Part shown: piece after piece, positions 1 through 8,210 of the stretch | How positions within the stretch are numbered: position 1 is the first letter of the stretch | Layout of the letters: each line of letters starts with the position of its first letter | NCBI GenBank assembly: GCA_003151595.1 | Contig: PLXW01000112.1 | Location: forward strand, 1 to 49,521 | Reading direction: 5' to 3' | Source of the DNA: Myxococcales bacterium | GTDB taxonomy: Bacteria > Myxococcota > Polyangia > Polyangiales > Polyangiaceae | DNA length: 49,521 bases | The notes under the pieces: model-generated | Database searches by the model: none | Told to the model about the DNA's origin: nothing | The model's input: only the letters and a program-made list of their open reading frames with translations | Made by a program: the position numbers and the translations under genes

Positions 1-68
1 GTCCCGCCGCGCCATCGCGTTGGCGCGACGCGCCGTCCGTTCCCGGGCCTACGCCCTCACATCGCCGA

Positions 69-362
69 TCAGTGCGTCGTAAACGACCTCGGCGGCACCG
101 GCGTCGGCGTCCGCGACGACAGCGGCTCGATCACCTGCGGCTCCTCGCAGAACAAGATCGCGCAGTGCCTGTTCTCGCTGTCCTGGATTCGCGAGCACAG
201 CTCGACCAGGTCTTCGTCGGCGTCGATGACGACCCCCTCCACCGGCTGAGCCGTGCGGGCGTCATAACGACAGTGATCGAGGGCGACCCAACGCCCGCGG
301 AGCTCCGTGCTCGTAACAATCTGTGGCCACGTCAACCGATTGCCCTTCGAGGCAGCACCCAT
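69..362 (-). CDS. Small conserved-looking hypothetical protein (97 aa)
   Basis: The product is a small soluble protein with no signal peptide or membrane segment. Its core reads GRWVALDHCRYD near residue 23, then a D/E-rich stretch (VVIDADEDLVELCSRIQ) and a short hydrophobic strand with two cysteines (HCAILFCEE). A 'gr/kWVALd ... dlxel ... r' layout recalls DUF5678-like small proteins, but this is only a resemblance. Third codon positions are GC-rich over the middle and C-terminal part, which supports coding on this strand over the overlapping plus-strand frame. The last 20 or so residues are low complexity (TPTPVPPRS), so the true end may differ. No partner gene is visible to the left because the window starts here. 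Function unknown. Confidence 0.5.
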   Translation of the reverse strand: MGAASKGNRLTWPQIVTSTELRGRWVALDHCRYDARTAQPVEGVVIDADEDLVELCSRIQDSENRHCAILFCEEPQVIEPLSSRTPTPVPPRSFTTH

Positions 363-601
363 TCGATCAAAAACCTCTCCCGCCCCGTACCCTCAGCGAA
401 GAAACATCGAGCGAGCATGAGACCCGCCGCTGCTTGGACACACGCTGCACGGAACGCCGCACGCGAGGACCCTTCGCCCAGACCGCCCCGAATTACACCC
501 GACCTTTGGGAAAGGTCAAGGAAGGTGTCTCCACTTAGCCACACCTACGTGTGCGTTCAGTAGCGTCCGGTGCGGGCGATCGGCGTATCGTGGCGGCCGT
601 C
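363..601. other. Intergenic region with small hairpin at 501-517
   Basis: This stretch separates the small minus-strand gene from the plus-strand lipoprotein gene starting at 602, and should carry the divergent promoters. It is less GC-rich than its surroundings. The only structure seen is a 7-bp hairpin at 501-517 (GACCTTT-GGG-AAAGGTC). I see no convincing -35/-10 pair or credible ORF. Confidence 0.3.
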
Positions 602-3600
602 ATGAAGCGCACGATCGGCTTAGTTTCCGCGGGGTTGGTCATGGCCGGGGCGATCGAGGCGTGCGCTCCCACGCGCGTGGCCGAGTTTCCGGCCGTGCCG
701 GCGCAGGGTCCGGTCGCGTCGCCAGCGCCCTCTGGAGGCGTCTCGCGGCGCCCTGAATCGCCTCCTCGGCAGCTCGTCGCTCCCGGTGGGGCGCCGGCGA
801 TCGTCGCGCGTGGAGGGTCGCTGTTCGGGACCGACGCGGTGATGCTTCCGACCGGCACCACGATCACGCCCGACGCCGCGCCCGGCGCGCGACTCTTCGA
901 CTTCGACCCCCACGTCACCGGGGCCGCAGAGCTCCGGGCGGGGAACGCGGTGGCCTCGGCGCTCTCGCCGGACGGCGCGACGTTGCTGGTGCTGACGTCG
1001 GGGTACAACCGCGTCTTCGATCCCGAGACCGGGAAGCAGGTCCCCGAAGGGTCGACCGAGTGGGTCTTCGTCTACGACGTGACCGGCGGCGTTCCGAAGG
1101 AGTCGCAGGTGATCGGGGTGGCGAACGCCTTCGGTGGGATCGCGTTCGACCCGCGCGGCGATCGGTTCTTCGTGAGCGGGGGATCGGACGACGTGTTGCG
1201 GGCGTACGTGCGTGATCCCAGCACAGGGCCCATGCGAGCCCTCACCCCCGGCCCCTCTCCCGCAAGGGGAGAGGGGAGATGGCTCGAGTCGGGCGCGCCG
1301 ATCAAGCTCGGGCATCTCGACGAGAAGGGGCGCGGAGGGCTCGGGGAAGAGGAGGGGCCGTTCGCGGCGGGCGTTGCCGTGAGCGCGAGCGGAGCGCGTG
1401 TCGTCGTCGCGAATCACGAGAATGATTCGCTGAGCGTGGTCGATACGGCGAGGGGGACCGTGAGCGAGATCGCGCTCGCGCCTGGCGGCGGGAAACCGGG
1501 GGGCGAGTTTCCTTCGGGGGTGATCGTGCTCGGCGAGTCGCGTGCGTTCGTGACGGCGCAGCGCGATCGCGAGGTGGTCGAGGTCGATCTCGGGACCGCG
1601 AAGGTCGTGCGGCGAATCAAGGTCGGCGGGCAACCGACGAAGCTGATCGCGAACCGCGCGCAGACACGGATCTACGTGGCCAACGCGAACAGCGACTCGG
1701 TGAGCGTGATCGACGTCGCGCGCGGAGTCGTCGAGTCGACGATCGCCACGGCTGCGCCGGCGGGGAGCGCCGCGCTCCGTCTTCGCGGGTCGAACCCCAA
1801 CGCGCTGGCGCTCTCACCCGACGAGTCGCGCCTCTACGTGACCAACGGCGGGAACAGCACGCTCGCCGTGATCGATCTCGCCTCGAAGAGCGTCGTTGGT
1901 CTGGTGCCCACCGGCTTCTACCCGACCGCCGTTGCCGTCGCGCACGACGGCGCGCAGCTCTACGTCGTTCACGCCAAGAGCCCCACCGGGCCCAACGCGC
2001 TCGGTCCGTGGACCGCAGTCGAGCGTGCGCGCACCAAGCCCTATTCGCCGGGGCGCGGGAATCAGTACGCGCTGCAGCTCGAGCACGGCGGGCTGCTGGC
2101 GTTCCCGCTCCCCGACGCACCGACGCTCGCCAAGCTCACGCAGCAAGCGATCGCCAACAACCGCTTCGACGCCGACGTCGGCAACTTGCCGCGCGTCTTC
2201 CTCGCGCTGCGCGGCAAGGTGAAGCACGTCATCTACGTCATCGGCGAGAACCGCACGTACGACCAGGTGCTGGGCGATCTCGCAGGCGCCGACGGCGATC
2301 CGCGGCTCGTGTTGTGGGGTGAGCCCATCACGCCGAACCATCACGCGCTGGCGCGATCGTTCGTGACGCTCGATCGCTTCTTCGACCCGGGCGGCGTCTC
2401 GGGCGAAGGGTGGCAGTGGTCGACGAGCGGGCGCACCACCGACGTCGCCGAGAAGGCGGTCCCGGTGGAGTACGCGGGGCGCGGCAAGCACTCGTACGAC
2501 TGGGAAGGGGCCAATCGGAACGTGAACGTGAGCTGGCCGACGCTGGCCGCGCGCAAGCTGGCGAACCCGAAGACGCCCGACTCGATCGATGTGCTCCCGG
2601 GATCGGCGGACGTTGGCGCGGTCGACGGGCCTGCCGAAGGGGGGAGCGGCTTCTTGTGGGACGCCGTCCTGGCCAAGGGGCTCGAGGTCCGCAACTACGG
2701 CTGCTTCTGCGACGACACGCGCTACGCGCTGCCGAAGACGGATCCCGCGTTCCTCGCGCCGTCGCACGATCCCTTCGCGACCAAGACCCGCGTGGCGTTT
2801 CCGCAGAGGGCGTCGTTGCACGATCGAACCGATCCGTACTTCCGATGCTTCGATCAGCGCGTGGCCGACTACTGGCGCGAGAAGGAGTGGGCGCGCGAGT
2901 TCGACGCGTACGTGAAGAGCGGCACGCTCCCGGCGCTCGAAGTGGTGCGGCTGCCGCACGATCACCTGGGGGGATTCGATACGGCGATGGACGGCGTGAG
3001 CACGCCCGATACGCAGATCGCGGACAACGATTACGCGCTGGGGGCGCTCGTCGAGAAGGTGTCGCGATCGCCGTACTGGAAGGACACGGTCGTCATCGCG
3101 CTCGAAGACGACGCGCAGAACGGATCGGATCACGTCGATGCGCATCGGAGCTTCGTGCTCGTCGCGGGAGGGCACGTGAAGCGCGGGGCGAAGATCTCGA
3201 CGCCGTACGCGACGCCGAGCGTGCTGCGGACGATCGAGGTGCTGCTCGGTGTGGGGCCGCTGGGGCAGAGCGATGGGTTCGCGCCGCCGATGGACGAGCT
3301 GTTCGAGGAGAGGGTCGATATGACGCCGTTCGCGGCCGAGATTCCTGCCGTGTTGCATTCGACGCAGCTGCCGCTCCCGACCGCGACCGCGACCGCGATC
3401 CCGACCCCGACCCCGACCTCGACCTCGACCTCGACCTCGACCCCGACCTCGAACGCGACCCCGCGCGGCGACGCGACCTTCTGGGCGTCCGTCATGCGCG
3501 GTCAGAATTTCGACGAACCCGACGCCCTCGACGCCGCCCTCTTCAACCGCGCTCTCGTGTGCGGCCTTCGCGGCGGCGTCGATTGCGTCTCGCGCGCGGA

Positions 3601-3616
3601 TGCCGACGACCCGTGA
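602..3616 (+). CDS. Lipoprotein with YVTN beta-propeller repeats and C-terminal phosphoesterase domain
   Basis: This 1004-aa predicted lipoprotein begins MKRTIGLVSAG with a lipobox-like IEAC ending at Cys21. I chose the ATG at 602 because it opens directly on this signal peptide. The N-terminal half holds YVTN-type propeller blades (for example TRIYVANANSDSVSVIDVA and SRLYVTNGGNSTLAVIDLA). From about residue 540 a phosphoesterase/alkaline-phosphatase-superfamily domain begins (VKHVIYVIGENRTYDQVLGD), and later contains LEDDAQNGSDHVDAHRS, a likely metal-site segment. Two oddities: a dispersed hairpin repeat is inserted in frame at 1239-1278 (LTPGPSPARGEG), and a Pro/Thr/Ser linker encoded by hexamer repeats precedes a 50-residue tail. 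The stop overlaps the GTG of the next small ORF (GTGA). Substrate unknown; the phosphoesterase assignment is by family resemblance. Confidence 0.88.
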   Translation: MKRTIGLVSAGLVMAGAIEACAPTRVAEFPAVPAQGPVASPAPSGGVSRRPESPPRQLVAPGGAPAIVARGGSLFGTDAVMLPTGTTITPDAAPGARLFDFDPHVTGAAELRAGNAVASALSPDGATLLVLTSGYNRVFDPETGKQVPEGSTEWVFVYDVTGGVPKESQVIGVANAFGGIAFDPRGDRFFVSGGSDDVLRAYVRDPSTGPMRALTPGPSPARGEGRWLESGAPIKLGHLDEKGRGGLGEEEGPFAAGVAVSASGARVVVANHENDSLSVVDTARGTVSEIALAPGGGKPGGEFPSGVIVLGESRAFVTAQRDREVVEVDLGTAKVVRRIKVGGQPTKLIANRAQTRIYVANANSDSVSVIDVARGVVESTIATAAPAGSAALRLRGSNPNALALSPDESRLYVTNGGNSTLAVIDLASKSVVGLVPTGFYPTAVAVAHDGAQLYVVHAKSPTGPNALGPWTAVERARTKPYSPGRGNQYALQLEHGGLLAFPLPDAPTLAKLTQQAIANNRFDADVGNLPRVFLALRGKVKHVIYVIGENRTYDQVLGDLAGADGDPRLVLWGEPITPNHHALARSFVTLDRFFDPGGVSGEGWQWSTSGRTTDVAEKAVPVEYAGRGKHSYDWEGANRNVNVSWPTLAARKLANPKTPDSIDVLPGSADVGAVDGPAEGGSGFLWDAVLAKGLEVRNYGCFCDDTRYALPKTDPAFLAPSHDPFATKTRVAFPQRASLHDRTDPYFRCFDQRVADYWREKEWAREFDAYVKSGTLPALEVVRLPHDHLGGFDTAMDGVSTPDTQIADNDYALGALVEKVSRSPYWKDTVVIALEDDAQNGSDHVDAHRSFVLVAGGHVKRGAKISTPYATPSVLRTIEVLLGVGPLGQSDGFAPPMDELFEERVDMTPFAAEIPAVLHSTQLPLPTATATAIPTPTPTSTSTSTSTPTSNATPRGDATFWASVMRGQNFDEPDALDAALFNRALVCGLRGGVDCVSRADADDP
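1239..1278. repeat. In-frame half copy of dispersed GCAA-loop hairpin repeat
   Basis: The sequence starts CCCTCACCCCCGGCCCCTCT and continues into a 10-bp stem (1252-1261 with 1267-1276) around a GCAAG loop. It matches one arm of the inverted repeat at 9499-9608. It lies inside the propeller-phosphoesterase gene and is translated as ALTPGPSPARGEG, apparently in a loop between propeller blades, without breaking the frame. Confidence 0.8.
3379..3462 (+). repeat. Hexanucleotide repeat, 14 units, encoding Pro/Thr/Ser linker
   Basis: Fourteen consecutive GACNNC-type hexamers (GACCGC, GACCCC, GACCTC and close variants such as GATCCC and GAACGC) encode alternating Thr-Ala, Thr-Pro and Thr-Ser residues. 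They form the linker between the phosphoesterase domain and the C-terminal tail. Because the unit is 6 bp, gain or loss of units changes linker length but keeps the reading frame. Confidence 0.85.
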
Positions 3617-4119
3617 GTGACGCTGGCGCCTTCCGCGTGAGCAAGGACGTGCGTGAAGCGTTCGAGCGCCTCGCGGTGTACGCGCACAGGCGCGTCCTCT
3701 GGAACGACGCGCAACGCACCTGGTGCTTCGGCGCGATGCCGCCGAGTCCGTATCGGTGACGTGCGCGAGTCAGTAAGCCGCACGTTCGACAGCGTGCTCG
3801 TCCCGGTCTCCGTCGCGAAGCAGTTGTAGACCTGCACATGCAGGTCGATCGTGTCGAAGCTCCCGGTGCAGCTGTCCTGGCTCGTCGGCGCGACGTACGT
3901 GCCCAGCGGGATCGTGTTCGTCCCCGCCGTGATGAGCGCTGACGCCGGGAAGTAGTTCGTGCTGCCGGTGCCGGCGTCGTTCTCCCACTCGTGCGCGCAG
4001 CTCGACGTCGCCGGCGCGCCGGGGCTCCCGACGTACTGCGGGCCCCCGTCGAAGCTCGGGCCGCCGATGCCCGCGCCCATACGCTTCGTGGTCGAACGAC
4101 TCATGCGAAGGTGATCCAT
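3502..4119 (-). CDS. Hypothetical protein, probable gene remnant with lost C-terminus
   Basis: From the ATG at 4119 the reading shows clear coding bias down to about 3775: a Gly/Ser/Thr-rich, Cys-containing sequence (SFDGGPQYVGSPGAP, SSCAHEWENDAG, CTGSFDTIDLHVQVYNCF) typical of secreted myxobacterial proteins. No signal peptide is present, so the N-terminus may also be missing. Below 3775 the bias disappears and the frame runs antisense through the coupled 48-aa ORF and the end of the lipoprotein gene, so that part is almost certainly not protein. A one-base shift would give a stop at 3770. I read this as a decayed fragment or a gene with a frameshift near its end. Function unknown. Confidence 0.35.
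   Translation of the reverse strand: MDHLRMSRSTTKRMGAGIGGPSFDGGPQYVGSPGAPATSSCAHEWENDAGTGSTNYFPASALITAGTNTIPLGTYVAPTSQDSCTGSFDTIDLHVQVYNCFATETGTSTLSNVRLTDSRTSPIRTRRHRAEAPGALRVVPEDAPVRVHREALERFTHVLAHAEGASVTHGSSASARETQSTPPRRPHTRARLKRAASRASGSSKF
3613..3759 (+). CDS. Small 48-aa ORF translationally coupled to the upstream lipoprotein gene
   Basis: A GTG at 3613 overlaps the TGA of the preceding gene (GTGA), a common coupling arrangement. The ORF encodes 48 residues (VSDAGAFRVSKDVREAFERL at the start, ending in FGAMPPSPYR) with about 42 of 48 codons ending in G or C, the same bias as its neighbours. It has a likely amphipathic helix (DVREAFERLAVYAHRRVLW), no signal peptide and no recognised domain. 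No strong Shine-Dalgarno is visible, consistent with coupling. Function unknown; it could regulate or modify the coupled lipoprotein, but nothing shown here proves that. Confidence 0.5.
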   Translation: MSDAGAFRVSKDVREAFERLAVYAHRRVLWNDAQRTWCFGAMPPSPYR

Positions 4120-4201
4120 GAAGCGAATCGCGCTTGAGGTCGTCCGTCAATCCGGTGCCTTCTCCGCACATCGACCCTTCGGCGCGGCTGACGCCGAGTC
4201 G

Positions 4202-4987
4202 TCAGGGCGCGAACCGCAATGGAACCGTCACGGTTGCCGTGCCGCGCTCCGGTTCCGGGAACCTCAGCGCGCGAAACACGTCGACGAGGCAGACGCGCGC
4301 CTCCGTGTCCGGGACGTCACCGCCGACCTCGTTCGCCGAGATGACCTCGCCCGAGCGCCCGACCGTGAACGTGATGGCGAGCTGCCAGGATTGCGCTCCC
4401 AACCTGCGGGCCGTGGCGGCGTAACACGCGCGAACGCGCCCGGAGCTCGCCCGCACCGCGCGCCGGATCGTCTCCTTGTCGAGACGCCCGTCGCTCACGA
4501 TCGGATACGGCGGGCGCAAGCTCGCCTCGGGGCTCTCCCTGTCGGCGACGTGCGCGAAGCCTCCCGCGAGCGGCGTGGCGAGTCGGCGTTTCAGCGACGC
4601 GAGCAGCCCGCCAATGTCGGTCACGTTCACGCCGTCCCCTTCGCCGGGGCCGCTCAGGATCGGCTCGGCGCCCGGTCTGGAGCTCGGTGTCTCGGTGCCT
4701 GGGATCGACGAGATGCGCGAGGGATCGATCGACTCGGCGCGCGCCGTCTGCGAAGCGGGCGGCGCGAGACCCTCTTCGTGCTCGACGCTCACTTCGGAGG
4801 CCGCAAGGAGCTCCGCGTCGGTGACTCGACGCTCCGCGTTCGCGCGTTGCATCGTGAGCCGCACGGGCGACGATCCGAACGCGGCGAGCCCCGTCGCGTG
4901 CGCGATCACGGAGAACACCAGGAGGCCGAGCCACCCGAGCGCTTCGCGGCCGGATCGATCGCTGCGGGTGAAACGATCGGGTCGCAT
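4202..4987 (-). CDS. AgmX/PglI C-terminal domain protein (TonB-like)
   Basis: The 261-aa product has one N-terminal membrane segment (about residues 17-37, LGWLGLLVFSVIAHATGLAA), a long Pro/Ser/Ala-rich periplasmic linker, and a C-terminal domain matching the AgmX/PglI type seen in myxobacteria: IRRAVRASSGRVRACYAATA, then AITFTVGRSGEVISA, a conserved Cys in ARVCLVDVFRALRFPEPE, and a final strand TVTVPLRF. The layout resembles TonB, with a membrane anchor and a small alpha/beta domain reaching toward the outer membrane; AgmX relatives take part in gliding motility. I chose the ATG at 4987 rather than upstream starts because the longer form is Arg-rich noise that overlaps the next gene. No ExbB/ExbD partners are in the window. 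Confidence 0.8.
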   Translation of the reverse strand: MRPDRFTRSDRSGREALGWLGLLVFSVIAHATGLAAFGSSPVRLTMQRANAERRVTDAELLAASEVSVEHEEGLAPPASQTARAESIDPSRISSIPGTETPSSRPGAEPILSGPGEGDGVNVTDIGGLLASLKRRLATPLAGGFAHVADRESPEASLRPPYPIVSDGRLDKETIRRAVRASSGRVRACYAATARRLGAQSWQLAITFTVGRSGEVISANEVGGDVPDTEARVCLVDVFRALRFPEPERGTATVTVPLRFAP

Positions 4988-5016
4988 GCCGCTTGGACCT
5001 CGCGCGCGTCGGTTCC

Positions 5017-5391
5017 TTAGTTCAGAAGCTCCCTTTGAGCCTTCGGCGGACCGAAGATCCGATCCCAGCTCTCCCGATACTCGCGCGTCGCCACCTGCGC
5101 AGGGCCGATTTGCGCCGGCGTCGCTCCGCGGTGTGCGCCGATCTTCGCCAGCACCTCGACGTCGCACACGCGCGAGCCCGCCCGCGGCGCGAGCTTCACC
5201 ACTTCGCCGGCGAGGAGCGGCTGACCCTCTTTCAGCGGACGCACCTCGCCCACTTCGAGCCGATCCTCTCGCGCGCGCAGGACGCGAACCCCTTCGCCGT
5301 CTTCGGTTGGCCCTTGAAGGAGCACGACGTCGACGGCCTTCTCGCCGCTCGCGTCGTCCCGCTTCTCGTCCCCGTCCTGGGCCATCTCCAT
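5017..5391 (-). CDS. Hypothetical protein (124 aa), probably conserved in myxobacteria
   Basis: A soluble 124-residue protein without signal peptide or membrane segment. The central part reads like a compact beta-rich domain (VDVVLLQGPTEDGEGVRVLR, DRLEVGEVRPLKEGQPL, AGEVVKLAPR, CDVEVL), followed by a Lys/Arg-containing tail with SWDRIFG. It lies 19 bp downstream of the DAHP synthase gene and 29 bp upstream of the AgmX/PglI-type gene on the same strand, so all three may be cotranscribed. No function can be assigned from the sequence. Confidence 0.75.
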   Translation of the reverse strand: MEMAQDGDEKRDDASGEKAVDVVLLQGPTEDGEGVRVLRAREDRLEVGEVRPLKEGQPLLAGEVVKLAPRAGSRVCDVEVLAKIGAHRGATPAQIGPAQVATREYRESWDRIFGPPKAQRELLN

Positions 5392-5410
5392 GAGTGTAGC
5401 GCCCGCGCCG

Positions 5411-6784
5411 TCAGTCCGCCGGTGGCACCGAAGGGGATGGACCGCCGCGTCCGCCCATCTTGCGCCCCACCAGGAACGCCATCTCGAGCGCTTGCGCGAA
5501 GTTCAACCGCGGGTCGCAGACCGAAGCGTAGTTGCGATCGAGGTCGGCCTCGCTGATGCCGCCGCCGATGCACTCGGTCACGTCTTCACCCGTGAGCTCG
5601 AAGTGGACTCCGCCGAGGATCGTCCCGAGCGAGGCGTGCACGTCGAACGAGCGCTCGACCTCGCGGAGGATCTGCTCGAAGTCGCGCGTCTTCCATCCGC
5701 TCTGCGTGGTGATGCCGTTGCCGTGCATCGGATCGCACACCCAGAGCACGCCGCGCCCCGAGCGACGAACCGCATCCACCAGCGGAGGCAACGCGCGATC
5801 GACCGCGCCGGCGCCGAGGCGCGTGATGAGGACGATCTTGCCCGCTTCGTCTTCCGGGTTGAGCAGCTCGATGAGGCGCACGATCTCGCCGGGGTCGGCG
5901 CTGGGACCGACCTTCACGCCCACCGGGTTGCGAATGCCGCGGAAGAACTCGACGTGCGCGCCGCTCTCCGCGCGCGTGCGCTCCCCGATCCACGGCAGGT
6001 GCCCGGTGAGATCGTAGAAGCCGGCGCGTCGCGGGACGGTGCGTGTCTGCGCCGACTCGTAGTGGAGGTTGAGCCCCTCGTGGCTGGTGAAGAAGTCGAC
6101 GCGCGTGAGATCGTCGACCGTGCTCTCGCCCAGCGCCTCCATGAAGCGGAGCGCCTGCGACAGCTCGCGTGTCGTCCGCTCGTACTCTTCGCGCACCACC
6201 GGATTGAGCCCGACGCGCTTGAAGAAGGAGAGGTCCCAGTACTCGGGGTGGTGCAGGTCGGCGAAGCCGGCGGCGCTGAGCGAGCGGATGAAATTGATCG
6301 TGAGCGCGGCGTGCATGTAGCCCGCGACGAGCAGCTGCGGATCGGCGCGACGCGCCTGGGCGGTGAACTCGGGGCGGTTCACGAGGTCGCCGAAGTAGCT
6401 GGGGAGCGTGACCTCTCCGCGCGTCTCGGTCGGCTTCGAGCGCGGCTTGGCGTACTGGCCGGCGAAGCGGCCGACGCGGATGACCGGCTTCTTCCCGGCG
6501 TGAATCAGGACGAGCGACATCTGAAGGAGGATCTTCAGCTTGTTCGTGATGACCGCCGAGCGGCAGTCGCCGATGGTCTCGGCGCAGTCGCCACCCTGAA
6601 GGAGGAAGCGTTTGCCGCGCTGCGCCTCGGCGATGAGCCCCTTCAGGCGCTCCACTTCCCACGACGTCACGAGCGGCGGCAGCGTCCGCAGCTTCTCGAC
6701 CACGGCGCGCACTTCGTTCGCGTCGTCGTACGCGATCGATTGCTCGACCGGCTTTGCTTCCCAGGACGTCGGTGACCAGCTCAT
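5411..6784 (-). CDS. aroG: Class II 3-deoxy-7-phosphoheptulonate (DAHP) synthase
   Basis: This 457-aa enzyme condenses phosphoenolpyruvate and erythrose 4-phosphate to DAHP, the first step of the shikimate pathway. The class II signature is clear: SPTSWEAKPVEQ at the N-terminus, the metal-binding Cys67 in FLLQGGDCAE, and RVGRFAGQYAKPRS at 103-116; later segments include HAGKKPVIR, SHEGLNLHYE and CDPMHGN. Length fits the family. I start at the ATG at 6784 (MSWSPTSW) because family members begin at this motif; an ATG eight codons upstream is possible. The symbol follows mycobacterial usage for the class II enzyme; naming varies. Divergent from the adenylate-forming enzyme gene, with 67 bp between starts. 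Confidence 0.95.
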   Translation of the reverse strand: MSWSPTSWEAKPVEQSIAYDDANEVRAVVEKLRTLPPLVTSWEVERLKGLIAEAQRGKRFLLQGGDCAETIGDCRSAVITNKLKILLQMSLVLIHAGKKPVIRVGRFAGQYAKPRSKPTETRGEVTLPSYFGDLVNRPEFTAQARRADPQLLVAGYMHAALTINFIRSLSAAGFADLHHPEYWDLSFFKRVGLNPVVREEYERTTRELSQALRFMEALGESTVDDLTRVDFFTSHEGLNLHYESAQTRTVPRRAGFYDLTGHLPWIGERTRAESGAHVEFFRGIRNPVGVKVGPSADPGEIVRLIELLNPEDEAGKIVLITRLGAGAVDRALPPLVDAVRRSGRGVLWVCDPMHGNGITTQSGWKTRDFEQILREVERSFDVHASLGTILGGVHFELTGEDVTECIGGGISEADLDRNYASVCDPRLNFAQALEMAFLVGRKMGGRGGPSPSVPPAD

Positions 6785-6851
6785 GTGAGGCGGCCCACGA
6801 TCTATCACGGACCCCTGCGATTGCCCGTCCGTCGTGCTATTTCGAGCGTTG

Positions 6852-8210
6852 ATGTCGTTCTTGGCTTCTGGGCCTGCAAACGAACCGCTCGATCCGCGAC
6901 CCGACCCGGAGCACGAGGCGCGCGTCGTTCATGCGATCGCGCGGGCGCACGCGGAGGTTCCGTTCTACGTGAAGCGCGGGCGAGCGCCGATCGATCCCAG
7001 GACGCCGCTGGCCGACGTGCTGCGCGCGACGCCTCTCCTCGCGAAGAGCGACGTGCGGGCGACATTGCCGAAGCAGTGGGTGCCGGCGTCGATCGATCTG
7101 AAAGCGGCGCTCGCCTCGGGCGACATCGAGCTCGTCGAGACGAGCGGGTCCACGACCGATCGCCTCCGCATCCTGTGGGACAAGGGGTGGTGGATTCGCC
7201 AGGAAGACCGGGCGATGCGCGTGAACGAGACGGTCGCGCGCGCGCACGCCGGGAAGTTCGGCGCGTACAAGGAGACGATCCTCACGACGCCGGTGTGCGG
7301 CATCGCCACGTGCCACGCGGGCGACCTCTCGCTCGAAGAGCGCATCGACGAGCACCGCCTCTTCTTGAACATGCGCCCCGACCCGACCTTCTGGCGCGAA
7401 GACGACATGGTCCGGATGCTGGACGAGATCGCGTCGCACGAGACCGTGGGGCTCGAGACCGATCCGATGTACCTGGCGACGCTGGCGCGCTTCGCCGCCG
7501 CGCACGGGCGGACGATCGACGTGAAAGCGTTCGTGGAGCTCACGTACGCCTTCACCACGCGCGGGCACCTGCGCGGTATCCGGCAGGCGTACAGCGGGCC
7601 GATCTTTCAGCTGTATGGCGCGAGCGAGGTCGGGGTGCTCTTCATGGAGGCCGACGACGGGCTCCTGCACCACGCGCCGTTCACCACGCACGTCGAGCTG
7701 CTGCGCGCCAAGGTGCCGACGCCCGGCGCGAAGGACGTGGCGCTGGTGGTGGTGACGACGCTCGATCGCGTGGCGCAGCCGCTCGTGCGGTTCGTGGTGG
7801 GCGATCTCGTGCAGGTCGTGGAGGGCGGGCCGCGGAAGTTCACGACCGTGGCGCCGCTGTCGACGATCGAAGGGCGCGTGCAAGACGCGGTCGTGCGACC
7901 CGACGGCGCGATCGTGACGTGCGCGGCGATCGATCGCGCGCTCGGCGCGTGCGACGTGGCGGTGTTCCAGTTGAATCAGCGCACGCCCGAGAGCGTCGAG
8001 ATCGACGTGGTGCCCGAGCCCGGGCGCGAAGCGGGGATCGTGGACGCGGCGCGCGCGGTGTTGGCGCCGCTGTTCGAGGGGCTGACCTTCGACGTGCGGA
8101 CGGCCACGGCGATCGCGGCCGAGCCGAGCGGGAAGTTCCGCGTGTCGCGACGGCACTTCATGGTCGATCTCGGCAAGTCGTTCGAAGGATGTGAGGGGGT
8201 CAAGCTGTGA
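6852..8210 (+). CDS. Adenylate-forming enzyme (PaaK/coenzyme F390 synthetase-like)
   Basis: This 452-aa protein belongs to the ANL adenylate-forming superfamily, nearest in layout to phenylacetate-CoA ligase and F390 synthetase. Visible motifs are the phosphate-binding loop ETSGSTTDR at 96-104, the YGASEVG motif near residue 255, and a C-terminal SGKF with the expected catalytic lysine (EPSGKFRVSRRHF). Such enzymes activate a carboxylate as acyl-AMP and pass it to CoA or another nucleophile. I prefer the ATG at 6852; an in-frame ATG at 6834 is also possible. Its stop overlaps the GTG of the cysteine desulfurase gene (GTGA), implying coupled expression and joint function. The acid substrate cannot be told from the sequence. 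Confidence 0.85.
   Translation: MSFLASGPANEPLDPRPDPEHEARVVHAIARAHAEVPFYVKRGRAPIDPRTPLADVLRATPLLAKSDVRATLPKQWVPASIDLKAALASGDIELVETSGSTTDRLRILWDKGWWIRQEDRAMRVNETVARAHAGKFGAYKETILTTPVCGIATCHAGDLSLEERIDEHRLFLNMRPDPTFWREDDMVRMLDEIASHETVGLETDPMYLATLARFAAAHGRTIDVKAFVELTYAFTTRGHLRGIRQAYSGPIFQLYGASEVGVLFMEADDGLLHHAPFTTHVELLRAKVPTPGAKDVALVVVTTLDRVAQPLVRFVVGDLVQVVEGGPRKFTTVAPLSTIEGRVQDAVVRPDGAIVTCAAIDRALGACDVAVFQLNQRTPESVEIDVVPEPGREAGIVDAARAVLAPLFEGLTFDVRTATAIAAEPSGKFRVSRRHFMVDLGKSFEGCEGVKL

Noticed and set aside
72..563. Plus-strand 163-codon frame at the window start
   Set aside because: Arg-rich composition; the minus-strand small gene has better codon bias and protein-like sequence.
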